Shown here: positions 1 to 7,242 of the stretch, in pieces
Layout of the letters: each line of letters begins with the position of its first letter
Position numbering within the stretch: the stretch's first letter is position 1
Source: MA-ANB-1 sp965216445
GTDB taxonomy: Bacteria; Actinomycetota; Acidimicrobiia; Spongiisociales; ZC4RG35
Direction of reading: 5' to 3'
Length of the DNA stretch: 64,000 nt
Assembly (NCBI GenBank): GCA_965216445.1
Contig: OZ244166.1
Coordinates: 868,001 to 932,000, forward strand
Notes under the pieces: model-generated
Seen by the model: only the letters and a program-made list of their open reading frames with translations
Database searches by the model: none
Told to the model about the DNA's origin: nothing
Position numbers and translations under genes: made by a program

Positions 1-173
1 TCGAGCACCCGTCGGGTTGTGGGAGCGTCGTCCACAATGAGACGCACTGCACCGTCTCCGTCGTAGCCATAGGCAGTCAGAGCCTCGATGTTGACACCGA
101 ACGCCGCAAGCGCTTCTGCAAGGGAAGCGAGTCGGCCCGGTCGGTTCTCCATCTCGACTATGAATTCAGTCAT
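1..173 (-). CDS. ACT-domain protein (N-terminal part, cut by window edge)
   Basis: The reverse strand reads from an ATG at 171-173 for 57 residues to the window edge without a stop. It starts MTEFIVEMENRPGRLASLAE and continues with a NIEALTAYG segment, the beta-alpha-beta pattern of an ACT regulatory domain (the 'NRPGRLA' turn is typical of small amino-acid-binding domains). A TTTGAGG stretch lies directly before the ATG. The rest of the gene lies outside the window, so whether this is a free-standing ACT protein or the start of a larger enzyme cannot be told. Domain call is from family knowledge; function is unknown. Confidence 0.7.
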   Translation of the reverse strand, partial: MTEFIVEMENRPGRLASLAEALAAFGVNIEALTAYGYDGDGAVRLIVDDAPTTRRVL

Positions 174-211
174 CCTCAAACCCTACGCCGAAACTGGGTT
201 GCGGTGCACAG

Positions 212-1162
212 CTAATCGTGGATCGGTTCGGAGCGACCCCTCCTGGAGAGGTACCCATGCCAAATGATCCGCGCCGCCACCGAGCGTATGGGCCTCCATG
301 GTTCTGAAAGGATCTCCAGTTCGTCGGGGTCGGGGGTCGACGACATGCTTAGGACTTCGGCGGTACCCACCTGCAGTGCGCGGTCCCCGAGAGGGAAGAT
401 GTCGAGTCTGCGATCGGCGGACAGTAGATAGGCTTCGGCGGTCCAGGTCCCGATACCACGAAGACCGGTCAGCATCCGCATTGCGGCCCGATCGCTGGAA
501 GCAGCGATCTCGTTGAAGTCGACGGAGCCGGCTTGCACCGCATCGGCCAGATCTTTGATGTAGGTGGCCTTTTGTTTCGTAAGCCCAAGTCTGTTGAGGT
601 GGTCGACGTCAGTCTGTGAAATCGTCGCGGGGACAATCTCGCCGACTTCCGCCCTTAAACGCGAAAACACCGCTGCAGCCGACTCCAACGAGACCTGCTG
701 TTCGAGGATCAAGATCACCAATGTCCGAAACCCGGGTGGTCTTGCCCAGAATTCGGGACGGCCGAATGTTTCGCACACCCGTGAGAGTGCTGGATCTTCC
801 GAAGCCAGCAGCTCGACGCCGGATTGGAAGGTGTCAGCATCGAGTCTTGTCACCCTGGGTGCGAGCTGACCCAGTTCGACGGGTCCGAAGCGGAAAGAGT
901 CAACCGTGTCAGGGTGTCGGTTGTCGGAAACGAGCCATGCTTCGCCCGGTTGAAGCTCGACTGGTCCGGCACCGTTGTCCACCATGTCGCCGGGTACCGC
1001 TGCGAGTCGTTTCACCAACCAGAAGTCTTCCCGGTGGGGGTGAGGCGCAACCACGATGTCTCCCCTTCTTGGAGTGCCGGATGTGTTGACGACAAACTCA
1101 TCTCCGGGCAAAAGACCTGGAGTCATAGAGTCCTCGGACACCCGAAATCTGCGTAATGACAT
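212..1162 (-). CDS. SodX-like S26 nickel-SOD maturation protease fused to HhH-GPD DNA glycosylase
   Basis: One uninterrupted frame of 316 residues carries two unrelated domains. Residues 1-105 look like an S26 signal-peptidase-type protease: the nucleophile region EDSMTPGLLPGD (Ser12), general-base region FWLVKRLAAVPGD (Lys51) and the SDNR...DSFRFGPV box. Residues ~109-316 are an AlkA-like HhH-GPD glycosylase: ILEQQVS, the hairpin LRGIGTWTAEAY and the catalytic Asp in PLGDRALQ. Its divergent neighbour is nickel superoxide dismutase, whose N-terminal propeptide is normally removed by exactly such a protease (SodX), so the first domain's job is well supported by context. ATG at 1162 was chosen because 27 further residues upstream would run into the sodN gene and lack similarity. 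The fusion has almost no linker; whether the protein is processed is unknown. Confidence 0.85.
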   Translation of the reverse strand: MSLRRFRVSEDSMTPGLLPGDEFVVNTSGTPRRGDIVVAPHPHREDFWLVKRLAAVPGDMVDNGAGPVELQPGEAWLVSDNRHPDTVDSFRFGPVELGQLAPRVTRLDADTFQSGVELLASEDPALSRVCETFGRPEFWARPPGFRTLVILILEQQVSLESAAAVFSRLRAEVGEIVPATISQTDVDHLNRLGLTKQKATYIKDLADAVQAGSVDFNEIAASSDRAAMRMLTGLRGIGTWTAEAYLLSADRRLDIFPLGDRALQVGTAEVLSMSSTPDPDELEILSEPWRPIRSVAARIIWHGYLSRRGRSEPIHD

Positions 1163-1213
1163 AAGGCGAAGCCGAGTATGGTCAGTGGAAATCACGAAAG
1201 AAATCCCCAACAC

Positions 1214-1219
1214 AAGGAG
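1214..1219 (+). promoter_or_regulatory. Shine-Dalgarno of sodN fixing a TTG start
   Basis: AAGGAG lies 7 nt before the TTG at 1227 in the sodN frame. It decides the start: the resulting propeptide is short (MRQVTIAHA) and ends directly before the mature His1 of nickel SOD. The frame stays open much further upstream, but those starts would overlap the divergent gene. Confidence 0.75.
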
Positions 1220-1226
1220 TTGGCTG

Positions 1227-1631
1227 TTGCGACAAGTCACCATTGCCCATGCACATTGCGATCTCTACTGCGGTGTCTACGACCCCGCGCAAGCAAAGAT
1301 CGAAGCTCTGTCGGTCCAGAAGATCGCCCAGAAGTATCAGGACTCAGACGACGATGTCTTCAGAGCGCGTGCTCTTGCGTTGAAGGAGGAGCGAGCCGAG
1401 GAAGTCAAGCATCATCTGATGGTCCTGTGGGCCGATTTCTTCACAGCGGATCATCGTTCGGAATTTCCTAACCTCGATGACCTTTTCTGGCGTGCGATTC
1501 ACCAAGCTGGCGACGCGAAGAAGTCAGTCGACCCGGCTGATGGCCAGAAACTCGTCGACCTCATCGATGAGATTGCTGCCATCTTCTGGCAGACCGAAAA
1601 GGCAAAGTCGATGGGTGTTTACCCCGTCTGA
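1227..1631 (+). CDS. sodN: Nickel superoxide dismutase precursor
   Basis: Disproportionates superoxide using Ni bound by the N-terminal hook of the processed enzyme. The 134-residue product has a 9-residue propeptide MRQVTIAHA followed by HCDLYCGVYDPAQAK. His1, Cys2, Cys6 and Tyr9 of the nickel hook are all present, and the rest (EERAEEVKHHLMVLWADFF, DLIDEIAAIFWQTEKAK) matches the four-helix nickel SOD fold at its usual mature length. Position 5, normally Pro in the HCxxPCGxY motif, is Tyr (codon TAC). The start is TTG at 1227, preceded by AAGGAG. The divergent gene supplies a SodX-like protease, completing the two-gene maturation unit. An intrinsic terminator follows the stop. Confidence 0.93.
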   Translation: MRQVTIAHAHCDLYCGVYDPAQAKIEALSVQKIAQKYQDSDDDVFRARALALKEERAEEVKHHLMVLWADFFTADHRSEFPNLDDLFWRAIHQAGDAKKSVDPADGQKLVDLIDEIAAIFWQTEKAKSMGVYPV

Positions 1632-1852
1632 TCCTCGGTAGCGGTATCTGAGAGCCGCTCTCCTTCCGACCCTCGGAGGAGAGCGGTTTTCTCTTTGGCC
1701 CAGTCGACAACGCCCGAGGCCCACTCAAACTCGCTGGCGATGAGAGTGATACCAGCGAAAATCGTGATGAAGCCTGGACCCGGAAGAACTAGCAGCGGGA
1801 TTCCGAGCAGGATCAGCCCGAAGCCGGAGACAATGCGGATGGTCTTGCGCAT
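1619..1852 (-). CDS. PGPGW-family small membrane protein
   Basis: A 77-residue protein, MRKTIRIVSGFGLILLGIP at the start, with a first hydrophobic helix, the signature LLVLPGPGFITIF and a second hydrophobic helix (AGITLIASEF), then a charged cytoplasmic tail. This is the actinobacterial PGPGW transmembrane family, whose function is not established. ATG at 1852 is preferred over an upstream TTG because a TAGTGT -10 hexamer ends 7 nt before it, consistent with a leaderless transcript. The 3' end overlaps the sodN stop region by 13 bp tail to tail. Confidence 0.8.
   Translation of the reverse strand: MRKTIRIVSGFGLILLGIPLLVLPGPGFITIFAGITLIASEFEWASGVVDWAKEKTALLRGSEGERLSDTATEDQTG
1655..1696 (+). 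terminator. Intrinsic terminator of sodN, inside the opposing gene
   Basis: CCGCTCTCC at 1655-1663 pairs with GGAGAGCGG at 1678-1686, with further pairing inside the loop, and is followed by TTTTCTCTTT at 1687-1696. It lies 23 nt after the sodN stop codon. The whole hairpin is within the 3' coding part of the convergent PGPGW-family gene, so one DNA segment is both terminator and codons. Confidence 0.8.
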
Positions 1853-1859
1853 GCTGATC

Positions 1860-1865
1860 ACACTA
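1860..1865 (-). promoter_or_regulatory. -10 hexamer of the PGPGW gene (leaderless type)
   Basis: TAGTGT on the minus strand, 7 nt before the ATG at 1852. Spacing puts the transcription start at or next to the start codon. Confidence 0.45.
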
Positions 1866-1931
1866 CGTCGGCTCGGGGACAAAAAGCACTGGGGTTCACC
1901 CTGATGTGACCCCGAAAATGCTGTTTTCGTT

Positions 1932-3569
1932 TCAGTTGTCCAGTACGTCCGGATCGAGTTTCCTAAAGAGTGGTTCGACCGAGTCCAGGGGCAAACCCGC
2001 CGCCACTTTCGGTCGGTCCCAGGAGTCTGGCGTTTCGGTGAGCCCGAGAGATTTCCCTAAAACGGCAGTAGAAACCGGCAGATATGGGGACAGGGCGACC
2101 CGGATCCCGCTAATCGCCTGAAGAGCCGTCCACAAGATCGTTCCAGCTCGTTCCTTATCGGTTTTTGCGGCTTTCCATGGTTCCTGATAGTTGAGATACG
2201 CGTTGACCTCGGTGGCAGCGTGCATGGCCGTGCGCAGACCCGCTCTCAGCTCGACCTTCTCGATCTCCGAGCCTGCCTTGGATAGTGCGTCGTCGACCAA
2301 CGCGAGGAGATCGGTGTCCTGAGACCGCAATTCTCCTTTGGTTGGCGTCTCCCCGAAGTTCTGAGAAGACATGGAGAGAACCCTGTTCACGAGGTTGCCC
2401 CAGGTTGCAACCAACTCTTCGTTGACACGGCGAATGATCTCTTCGTCGGAGAGATCGGTGTCGTTTTGCTCGGGGAGGACCGATGCAACGGCGAACCGCA
2501 GCGAATCCGGCTCGAGCCGGTCCAGGTACCAACCCATCGAACGGCCGATCCCGCGGCTAGAGGATGCTTTTTCTGATCCGAAGGTCACGTATTGATTCGC
2601 AGGCACATCGGTCGGGAGATTCAAGTCTCCAGAGCCCATTAGCATTGCTGGCCAGATAACCGTGTGGAACGGGATGTTGTCTTTCCCGACGATGTAATAC
2701 GACTCAGCGTCAGGATCTGTCCACCACGCTTTCCAGGCGTCAGGTTCACCCGAGTTCTCTGCCCATTCGATAGACGCGGAGAGGTATCCGATGACGGCGT
2801 CAAACCACACGTAGATCCGCTTGCCCGGTCCGAGATCGTCGACAGGCACCTCAACGCCCCAATTGATGTCTCGGGTGATGGCGCGATCCGGGAGCCCTTC
2901 ATCGACCATCCCCAGCGCCCAGTTTTTGACGTGCTTTCGCCAGCCCTCACGTGACTCGAGCCAGTCTTTGATCCTGTCTTCGAGCTTGGACAGCATCAGG
3001 AAGAAATGTTCGGTTTCCCTCTGAACCGGCTTGGTCCCGCTGAGTTGACTCCTCGGATCAATTAGGTCGGTTACGTCGAGAGTGCGACCACAGTTGTCAC
3101 ATTGGTCGCCGCGAGCCTCGCCATAGCCACAATGGGGGCACGTCCCCTCGACGTATCGGTCGGGCAGGAATCGCTTCGCCTTTTCGTCGTAATACTGAGT
3201 CGATGTCTGTTTCTCGAGATATCCGTTTTCGAGCAACTGGAGAAACATGTCTTGAGTGACTCTGGCGTGGTTTTCCGTCCCGGTCGATGTGTACAGGTCC
3301 CAAGTAATGGACAACCGGTCCCATGCCTCGAGGAATTCTTTGTGATACCGGTCGACGATGACTTGGGGATCGACGCCCTCCTCGTCGGCGCGAACGGTGA
3401 TCGGTGTTCCGTGCACGTCCGATCCGGACACCATCAGCACATCGTGTCCTGCGCTGCGGTGATAGCGGGCGAAAATGTCCGCGGGAAGGTAGGCACCGGC
3501 GAGGTGCCCCAGATGGCGGGGCCCGCTGGCATACGGCCATCCAACAGCTACAAGGATGCGACGGGTCAT
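1932..3569 (-). CDS. metG: Methionyl-tRNA synthetase
   Basis: Charges tRNA-Met with methionine in the cytoplasm. The 545-residue protein has the class I signature PYASGPRHLGHLAG near the N-terminus, a four-cysteine zinc knuckle (CPHCGYGEARGDQCDNCG, ~residues 142-159), and the nucleotide-binding loop EKASSSRG in place of KMSKS, followed by the anticodon-binding helical domain. The C-terminal EMAP/Arc1-like extension found in some bacterial MetRS is absent. The degenerate KASSSRG loop is related to the KFSSSRG form I recall for actinobacterial enzymes. A TAGCCT hexamer lies 10 nt upstream of the ATG, suggesting a very short leader. The gene stands alone. Confidence 0.97.
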   Translation of the reverse strand: MTRRILVAVGWPYASGPRHLGHLAGAYLPADIFARYHRSAGHDVLMVSGSDVHGTPITVRADEEGVDPQVIVDRYHKEFLEAWDRLSITWDLYTSTGTENHARVTQDMFLQLLENGYLEKQTSTQYYDEKAKRFLPDRYVEGTCPHCGYGEARGDQCDNCGRTLDVTDLIDPRSQLSGTKPVQRETEHFFLMLSKLEDRIKDWLESREGWRKHVKNWALGMVDEGLPDRAITRDINWGVEVPVDDLGPGKRIYVWFDAVIGYLSASIEWAENSGEPDAWKAWWTDPDAESYYIVGKDNIPFHTVIWPAMLMGSGDLNLPTDVPANQYVTFGSEKASSSRGIGRSMGWYLDRLEPDSLRFAVASVLPEQNDTDLSDEEIIRRVNEELVATWGNLVNRVLSMSSQNFGETPTKGELRSQDTDLLALVDDALSKAGSEIEKVELRAGLRTAMHAATEVNAYLNYQEPWKAAKTDKERAGTILWTALQAISGIRVALSPYLPVSTAVLGKSLGLTETPDSWDRPKVAAGLPLDSVEPLFRKLDPDVLDN

Positions 3570-3653
3570 GGTCCGGTGGAGGCTAACCGTGTCACGCGCT
3601 TTTGGTTCACCAGGTCATCGGGCAAGGGTTAATGGATTAGGCCGAACTGCCGA

Positions 3654-3659
3654 TAACCT
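3654..3659 (+). promoter_or_regulatory. -10 hexamer, leaderless lipoprotein gene
   Basis: TAACCT ending 6 nt before the ATG at 3666; no Shine-Dalgarno is present. The expected transcript starts at the A of ATG. Confidence 0.5.
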
Positions 3660-3665
3660 TCAGAT

Positions 3666-4748
3666 ATGCTCAAAAGAAATCTGGCCGTCCTGGCCACTCT
3701 CGCCCTGTTCCTAGCCTCTTGCGGCGGGAACGCCAGTGACGACGCTTCCACCACCACATCCAACGCCGATCCTGAAGTCACCGCAGACCTGCCCGATGAG
3801 GTCCTGCTCAGCTACACCCTGAAGTCAGGCGACGTATTTGTCTACGACGTAGATCTGTCTCAAACCATTCAATTGACCGCTGAGGGAAGTTCCGGAGAAC
3901 TCTCGGATGAAGAGATTCCTGGATCGGCCAATATCGAGCTGGACGCAGAAGGCGTCTTCACCTATGAGGTCAACGAAGGACCGGAACCTGGAACCTTCGA
4001 GATCACCATCACCGGTGAGTTGACAGACGTCAGCGCCACGGGCGACGTTGACGGCGAGCCCATCGACCAGGGAGAAATACCCGAATTCGCATCTCTGGAC
4101 CCGGTTGAGACGACCGTGGTCGTGGATGAACAGGGCAACATCGTTCCCTCATCTTCGGACGAACTCGACCCGTTTGCCGACATGTTTGGCGGTATGAGTG
4201 CGCTCGAGGGCGGATTCCCGGGCCAAGAACTGGGACAGTTCTTCGGACCACCGTTCAACGATGAAGAGGTGACTGTCGGGTCTACCTGGTCCTCCACCGT
4301 GGAGATCCCCGGCTTCGATGATGAGCCGATCGTGACCAACGTCCAAGCCGAGGTAACCGGCACCGATGTCGTTGGTGGCGCGGAAGTCTTCGTGATCGAA
4401 TCGAACGCAACGACATCGCCGATCGAGTTCGACCTCGGGCAGTTTTTTATCGGGATGATGACGGCCTTTGCCCCTGAGGACCCGACACCCGAGGAGCAGG
4501 TTGAGATCGATGCTTTGATCGAAAACCTCAGGTTCGTCATCAGCATCGACGAGACCGTCGCCAACACGACAACGTACTTCGATGCAGAGGCTGGCCTGTC
4601 CCGGCAGTTCAGTCTTGATTCGTCGGCCAACATTGGCATGGACATGAACTTCCCGGACGAGGAGAGCGGGGAGTTAGCTGGCTTCGTCATGGACATGAGC
4701 ATCAGCCAGATCATCAACCACAGCCTGACTACCGGTCCATCGGCCTGA
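3666..4748 (+). CDS. Secreted lipoprotein of unknown function
   Basis: Residues 1-19 are a lipoprotein signal peptide (MLKRNLAVLATLALFLASCG) with lipobox LASC, so the mature protein is anchored at Cys19. A Thr/Ser/Asp-rich linker leads into a ~320-residue acidic, beta-rich body that contains GSTWSSTVEIPGF and a matching C-terminal half (FDAEAGLSRQFSLDS). The pattern recalls the DUF6263-like group of extracytoplasmic proteins, but I do not recognise it firmly. Strongly acidic, with no enzyme motif visible. Transcribed alone, divergent from metG. Confidence 0.8.
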   Translation: MLKRNLAVLATLALFLASCGGNASDDASTTTSNADPEVTADLPDEVLLSYTLKSGDVFVYDVDLSQTIQLTAEGSSGELSDEEIPGSANIELDAEGVFTYEVNEGPEPGTFEITITGELTDVSATGDVDGEPIDQGEIPEFASLDPVETTVVVDEQGNIVPSSSDELDPFADMFGGMSALEGGFPGQELGQFFGPPFNDEEVTVGSTWSSTVEIPGFDDEPIVTNVQAEVTGTDVVGGAEVFVIESNATTSPIEFDLGQFFIGMMTAFAPEDPTPEEQVEIDALIENLRFVISIDETVANTTTYFDAEAGLSRQFSLDSSANIGMDMNFPDEESGELAGFVMDMSISQIINHSLTTGPSA

Positions 4749-4789
4749 TTGATCCGCCACTTACGGGTGGTACTGGCTGAGATGGGCGA

Positions 4790-4795
4790 TAGGAT
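4790..4795 (+). promoter_or_regulatory. -10 hexamer upstream of deoC
   Basis: TAGGAT, 9 nt before the GTG at 4805, implying a leader of only a few bases. It probably drives the deoC / aldehyde dehydrogenase genes together. Confidence 0.4.
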
Positions 4796-4804
4796 TGGTC
4801 CCCT

Positions 4805-5758
4805 GTGACTCTTGCCTCCCCCAGAAGTGCCATCCTGCCGGACCGGATAACGACGCCAACACTCAGGACTTTTCTCAGGAGCGTCCCGTCCGTTGACGAT
4901 GTCGGTGCGGCGGAGCGTGTTGCTGCACTGAGCAAGAGGTCGATCAAAAGGGAGTCAAAGCTGGACGCCCTGATGTTGATCATCAGGATGATCGATCTCA
5001 CGACCCTGGAGGGTCAGGACACCGCAGGCAAGGTGGCTCAGATGTCGGCCAAGGCAATCCGTCCGGACCCGCTCGACCTCACAATCCCGTCGACTGCTGC
5101 TGTCTGTGTCTATCCCAACATGGTCAAGTACGCAGTCCAGGCAACTGAGGAAACCTCAGTAAATGTTGCCAGTGTTGCGACGTACTTCCCGAGCGGTCTT
5201 GCCGACACCGACCTGAAGGTCGAAGAGACCAGTCGTGTCGTCAAGGACGGTGCGCACGAGGTAGACATGGTTATCGATCGAGGCGCCTTCCTCTCGGGGG
5301 AGTATTTCAAAGTCTTCGACGAAGTCCGCCGGGTGAAGGATGCCTGCGGAGAGGCTCACCTCAAAGTGATTCTCGAAACGGGCGAGCTTGGCAATCTCGA
5401 TAACGTCAGGCGCGCCTCGATGCTGGCCATGGCTGCCGGCGCAGACTTCATCAAGACCTCAACTGGGAAGATCCAGCCAGCTGCCACCCTGCCTGTCACT
5501 CTGATAATGCTCGAGTCGATCCGGGACTTCCACGACGCTACTGGCGTCCAGGTGGGTATGAAACCGGCCGGGGGCATCCGCACCTCAAAGGATGCAATCA
5601 AGTACTTGCTGGTACTCAATGAGACCCTGGGGACCGACTGGATGACTCCTGAATGGTTCAGGTTTGGAGCGTCTTCGCTCCTCAACGATGTTTTGATGCA
5701 AATCCGCTGGTTGAAGACCGGTCGCTACTGGTCAGCCGACTACTTCACGAAAGACTGA
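4805..5758 (+). CDS. deoC: Deoxyribose-phosphate aldolase
   Basis: Cleaves 2-deoxyribose-5-phosphate to glyceraldehyde-3-phosphate and acetaldehyde. The 317-residue TIM-barrel protein has the Schiff-base lysine in ADFIKTSTGK, the second active-site lysine region VGMKPAGGIRTSKDA and the phosphate-binding FRFGASSLLNDV. It is about 60-70 residues longer at the N-terminus than the short bacterial DeoC, like the longer family branch. GTG start. The aldehyde dehydrogenase gene follows after 2 nt, which fits oxidation of the acetaldehyde product, so the three genes look like one deoxyribose-using operon. Confidence 0.95.
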   Translation: MTLASPRSAILPDRITTPTLRTFLRSVPSVDDVGAAERVAALSKRSIKRESKLDALMLIIRMIDLTTLEGQDTAGKVAQMSAKAIRPDPLDLTIPSTAAVCVYPNMVKYAVQATEETSVNVASVATYFPSGLADTDLKVEETSRVVKDGAHEVDMVIDRGAFLSGEYFKVFDEVRRVKDACGEAHLKVILETGELGNLDNVRRASMLAMAAGADFIKTSTGKIQPAATLPVTLIMLESIRDFHDATGVQVGMKPAGGIRTSKDAIKYLLVLNETLGTDWMTPEWFRFGASSLLNDVLMQIRWLKTGRYWSADYFTKD

Positions 5759-5760
5759 TT

Positions 5761-7242
5761 TTGAGCACCGCAGAAATCGCCAAGCCATCCCAGGCGCCCC
5801 TCGAATGGGAGTACGCCACAAGCCGAGAAGCTACCGACCTGCTCGATTTGAAGGACAAATACGGCCTTTTCATTGATGGGGATTTCGTCAAACCCAAGTC
5901 AAAGAAGTATTTCCCGTCGATCAACCCAGCAACCGAAGAAACGATTGCTGAGGTCGCCCTTGCCAGCGATGCCGATGTCGATAGCGCGGTTTCCGCTGCG
6001 CGCAAAGCACAGAGTGAAGTCTGGGGCCCGATGTCGGGCTCGGAGCGGGCAAAGCACCTCTTTCGCATTGCGAGGATGATCCAGGAACGATCACGGGAGC
6101 TTGCCGTCCTCGAGACTGTCGATGGAGGAAAACCCATCAAGGAGGCTCGTGATGTCGACCTTCCCTTGGTGGCAGCACACTTCTTCTACTACGCAGGTTG
6201 GGCTGACAAGCTCGAATACGCCTTTCCTGGGATTCGCCCCGAACCGCTCGGGGTTGCAGGTCAAGTCATCCCCTGGAACTTCCCGCTCATGATGTTGGCC
6301 TGGAAGATCGCACCCGCCCTCGCCACTGGAAACACCGTCGTTCTCAAACCCGCCGAGACCACCCCTCTGACGGCGCTGCTCCTCGCTGAGATCGCGGCCG
6401 AGTCGGGGCTGCCGCCTGGCGTCTTCAACGTGGTAACGGGAGCCGGGCCGACCGGCCAAGCAGTGGTGACCCATGACGATGTCGACAAGGTCGCCTTCAC
6501 CGGGTCGACGGCAGTCGGCAAACTCATCCAGTCCCAACTTGCCGGGACGAAGAAAAAGCTGACTCTCGAGCTCGGGGGCAAAGCAGCCCACGTGATCTTC
6601 GAGGATGCGCCGCTCGACCAGGCGGTCGAGGGCGTCATCAATGGAATCTTCTTCAACCAAGGGCACGTCTGCTGTGCCGGATCGCGCCTCTTCGTGCAGG
6701 AGAACATTCACGACCAATTTGTTGCCAAATTGAAGAGACGTCTGGCGACTCTCCGCGTCGGCGACCCACTCGACAAGAACACCGACGTCGGAGCCATCAA
6801 CAGCAGGGCGCAACTGGACAAGATCAATGAGCTGGTCGACGCCGGTCGGTCGGAAGGCGCCGAGATCTACCAGCCCGACTGCGTTCTGCCCGAGCGGGGA
6901 TTCTTCTTCAAGCCAACACTTTTCACCAACGTTGCACAGTCACATCGAATCGCACAGGAAGAGATCTTCGGGCCGGTGCTTTCGATTCTCTCCTTCCGCA
7001 CTCCTGAAGAAGCGGTCGAGAAGGCCAACAACACGCCTTACGGTTTGTCGGCAGGTGTATGGACCTCGAAGGGATCCAGGATCTTGTGGATGGCTGACCA
7101 ACTCAAAGCCGGCGTGGTCTGGGCCAACACCTACAACAAGTTCGACCCGACCTCTCCCTTTGGTGGGTACAAAGAGTCGGGTTTCGGTCGCGAAGGTGGC
7201 CGTCATGGGCTCATGGCATATATGAAGTGGAGTGAGGGATGA
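5761..7242 (+). CDS. Aldehyde dehydrogenase, NAD(P)-dependent
   Basis: A complete 493-residue ALDH. Visible are the proline/Trp signature VIPWNFPLMMLAWKIAPALATGN, the coenzyme loop FTGSTAVGK, catalytic Glu in LELGGKAAHV, catalytic Cys in NQGHVCCAGSR and the C-terminal PFGGYKESGFGREGG. TTG at 5761 (MSTAEIAKPSQ) is chosen because it directly follows the deoC stop; upstream in-frame codons lie inside deoC. It likely oxidises acetaldehyde from DeoC. Its last 4 nt (ATGA) overlap the next gene, a catalytically incomplete ALDH homologue. The pairing resembles the two domains of ALDH16-type enzymes. Confidence 0.93.
   Translation: MSTAEIAKPSQAPLEWEYATSREATDLLDLKDKYGLFIDGDFVKPKSKKYFPSINPATEETIAEVALASDADVDSAVSAARKAQSEVWGPMSGSERAKHLFRIARMIQERSRELAVLETVDGGKPIKEARDVDLPLVAAHFFYYAGWADKLEYAFPGIRPEPLGVAGQVIPWNFPLMMLAWKIAPALATGNTVVLKPAETTPLTALLLAEIAAESGLPPGVFNVVTGAGPTGQAVVTHDDVDKVAFTGSTAVGKLIQSQLAGTKKKLTLELGGKAAHVIFEDAPLDQAVEGVINGIFFNQGHVCCAGSRLFVQENIHDQFVAKLKRRLATLRVGDPLDKNTDVGAINSRAQLDKINELVDAGRSEGAEIYQPDCVLPERGFFFKPTLFTNVAQSHRIAQEEIFGPVLSILSFRTPEEAVEKANNTPYGLSAGVWTSKGSRILWMADQLKAGVVWANTYNKFDPTSPFGGYKESGFGREGGRHGLMAYMKWSEG

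Noticed and set aside
1056..1226. Longer sodN reading with a ~66-residue N-terminal extension
   Set aside because: It would overlap the divergent protease gene and give an implausibly long propeptide; AAGGAG and TTG at 1227 fit better.
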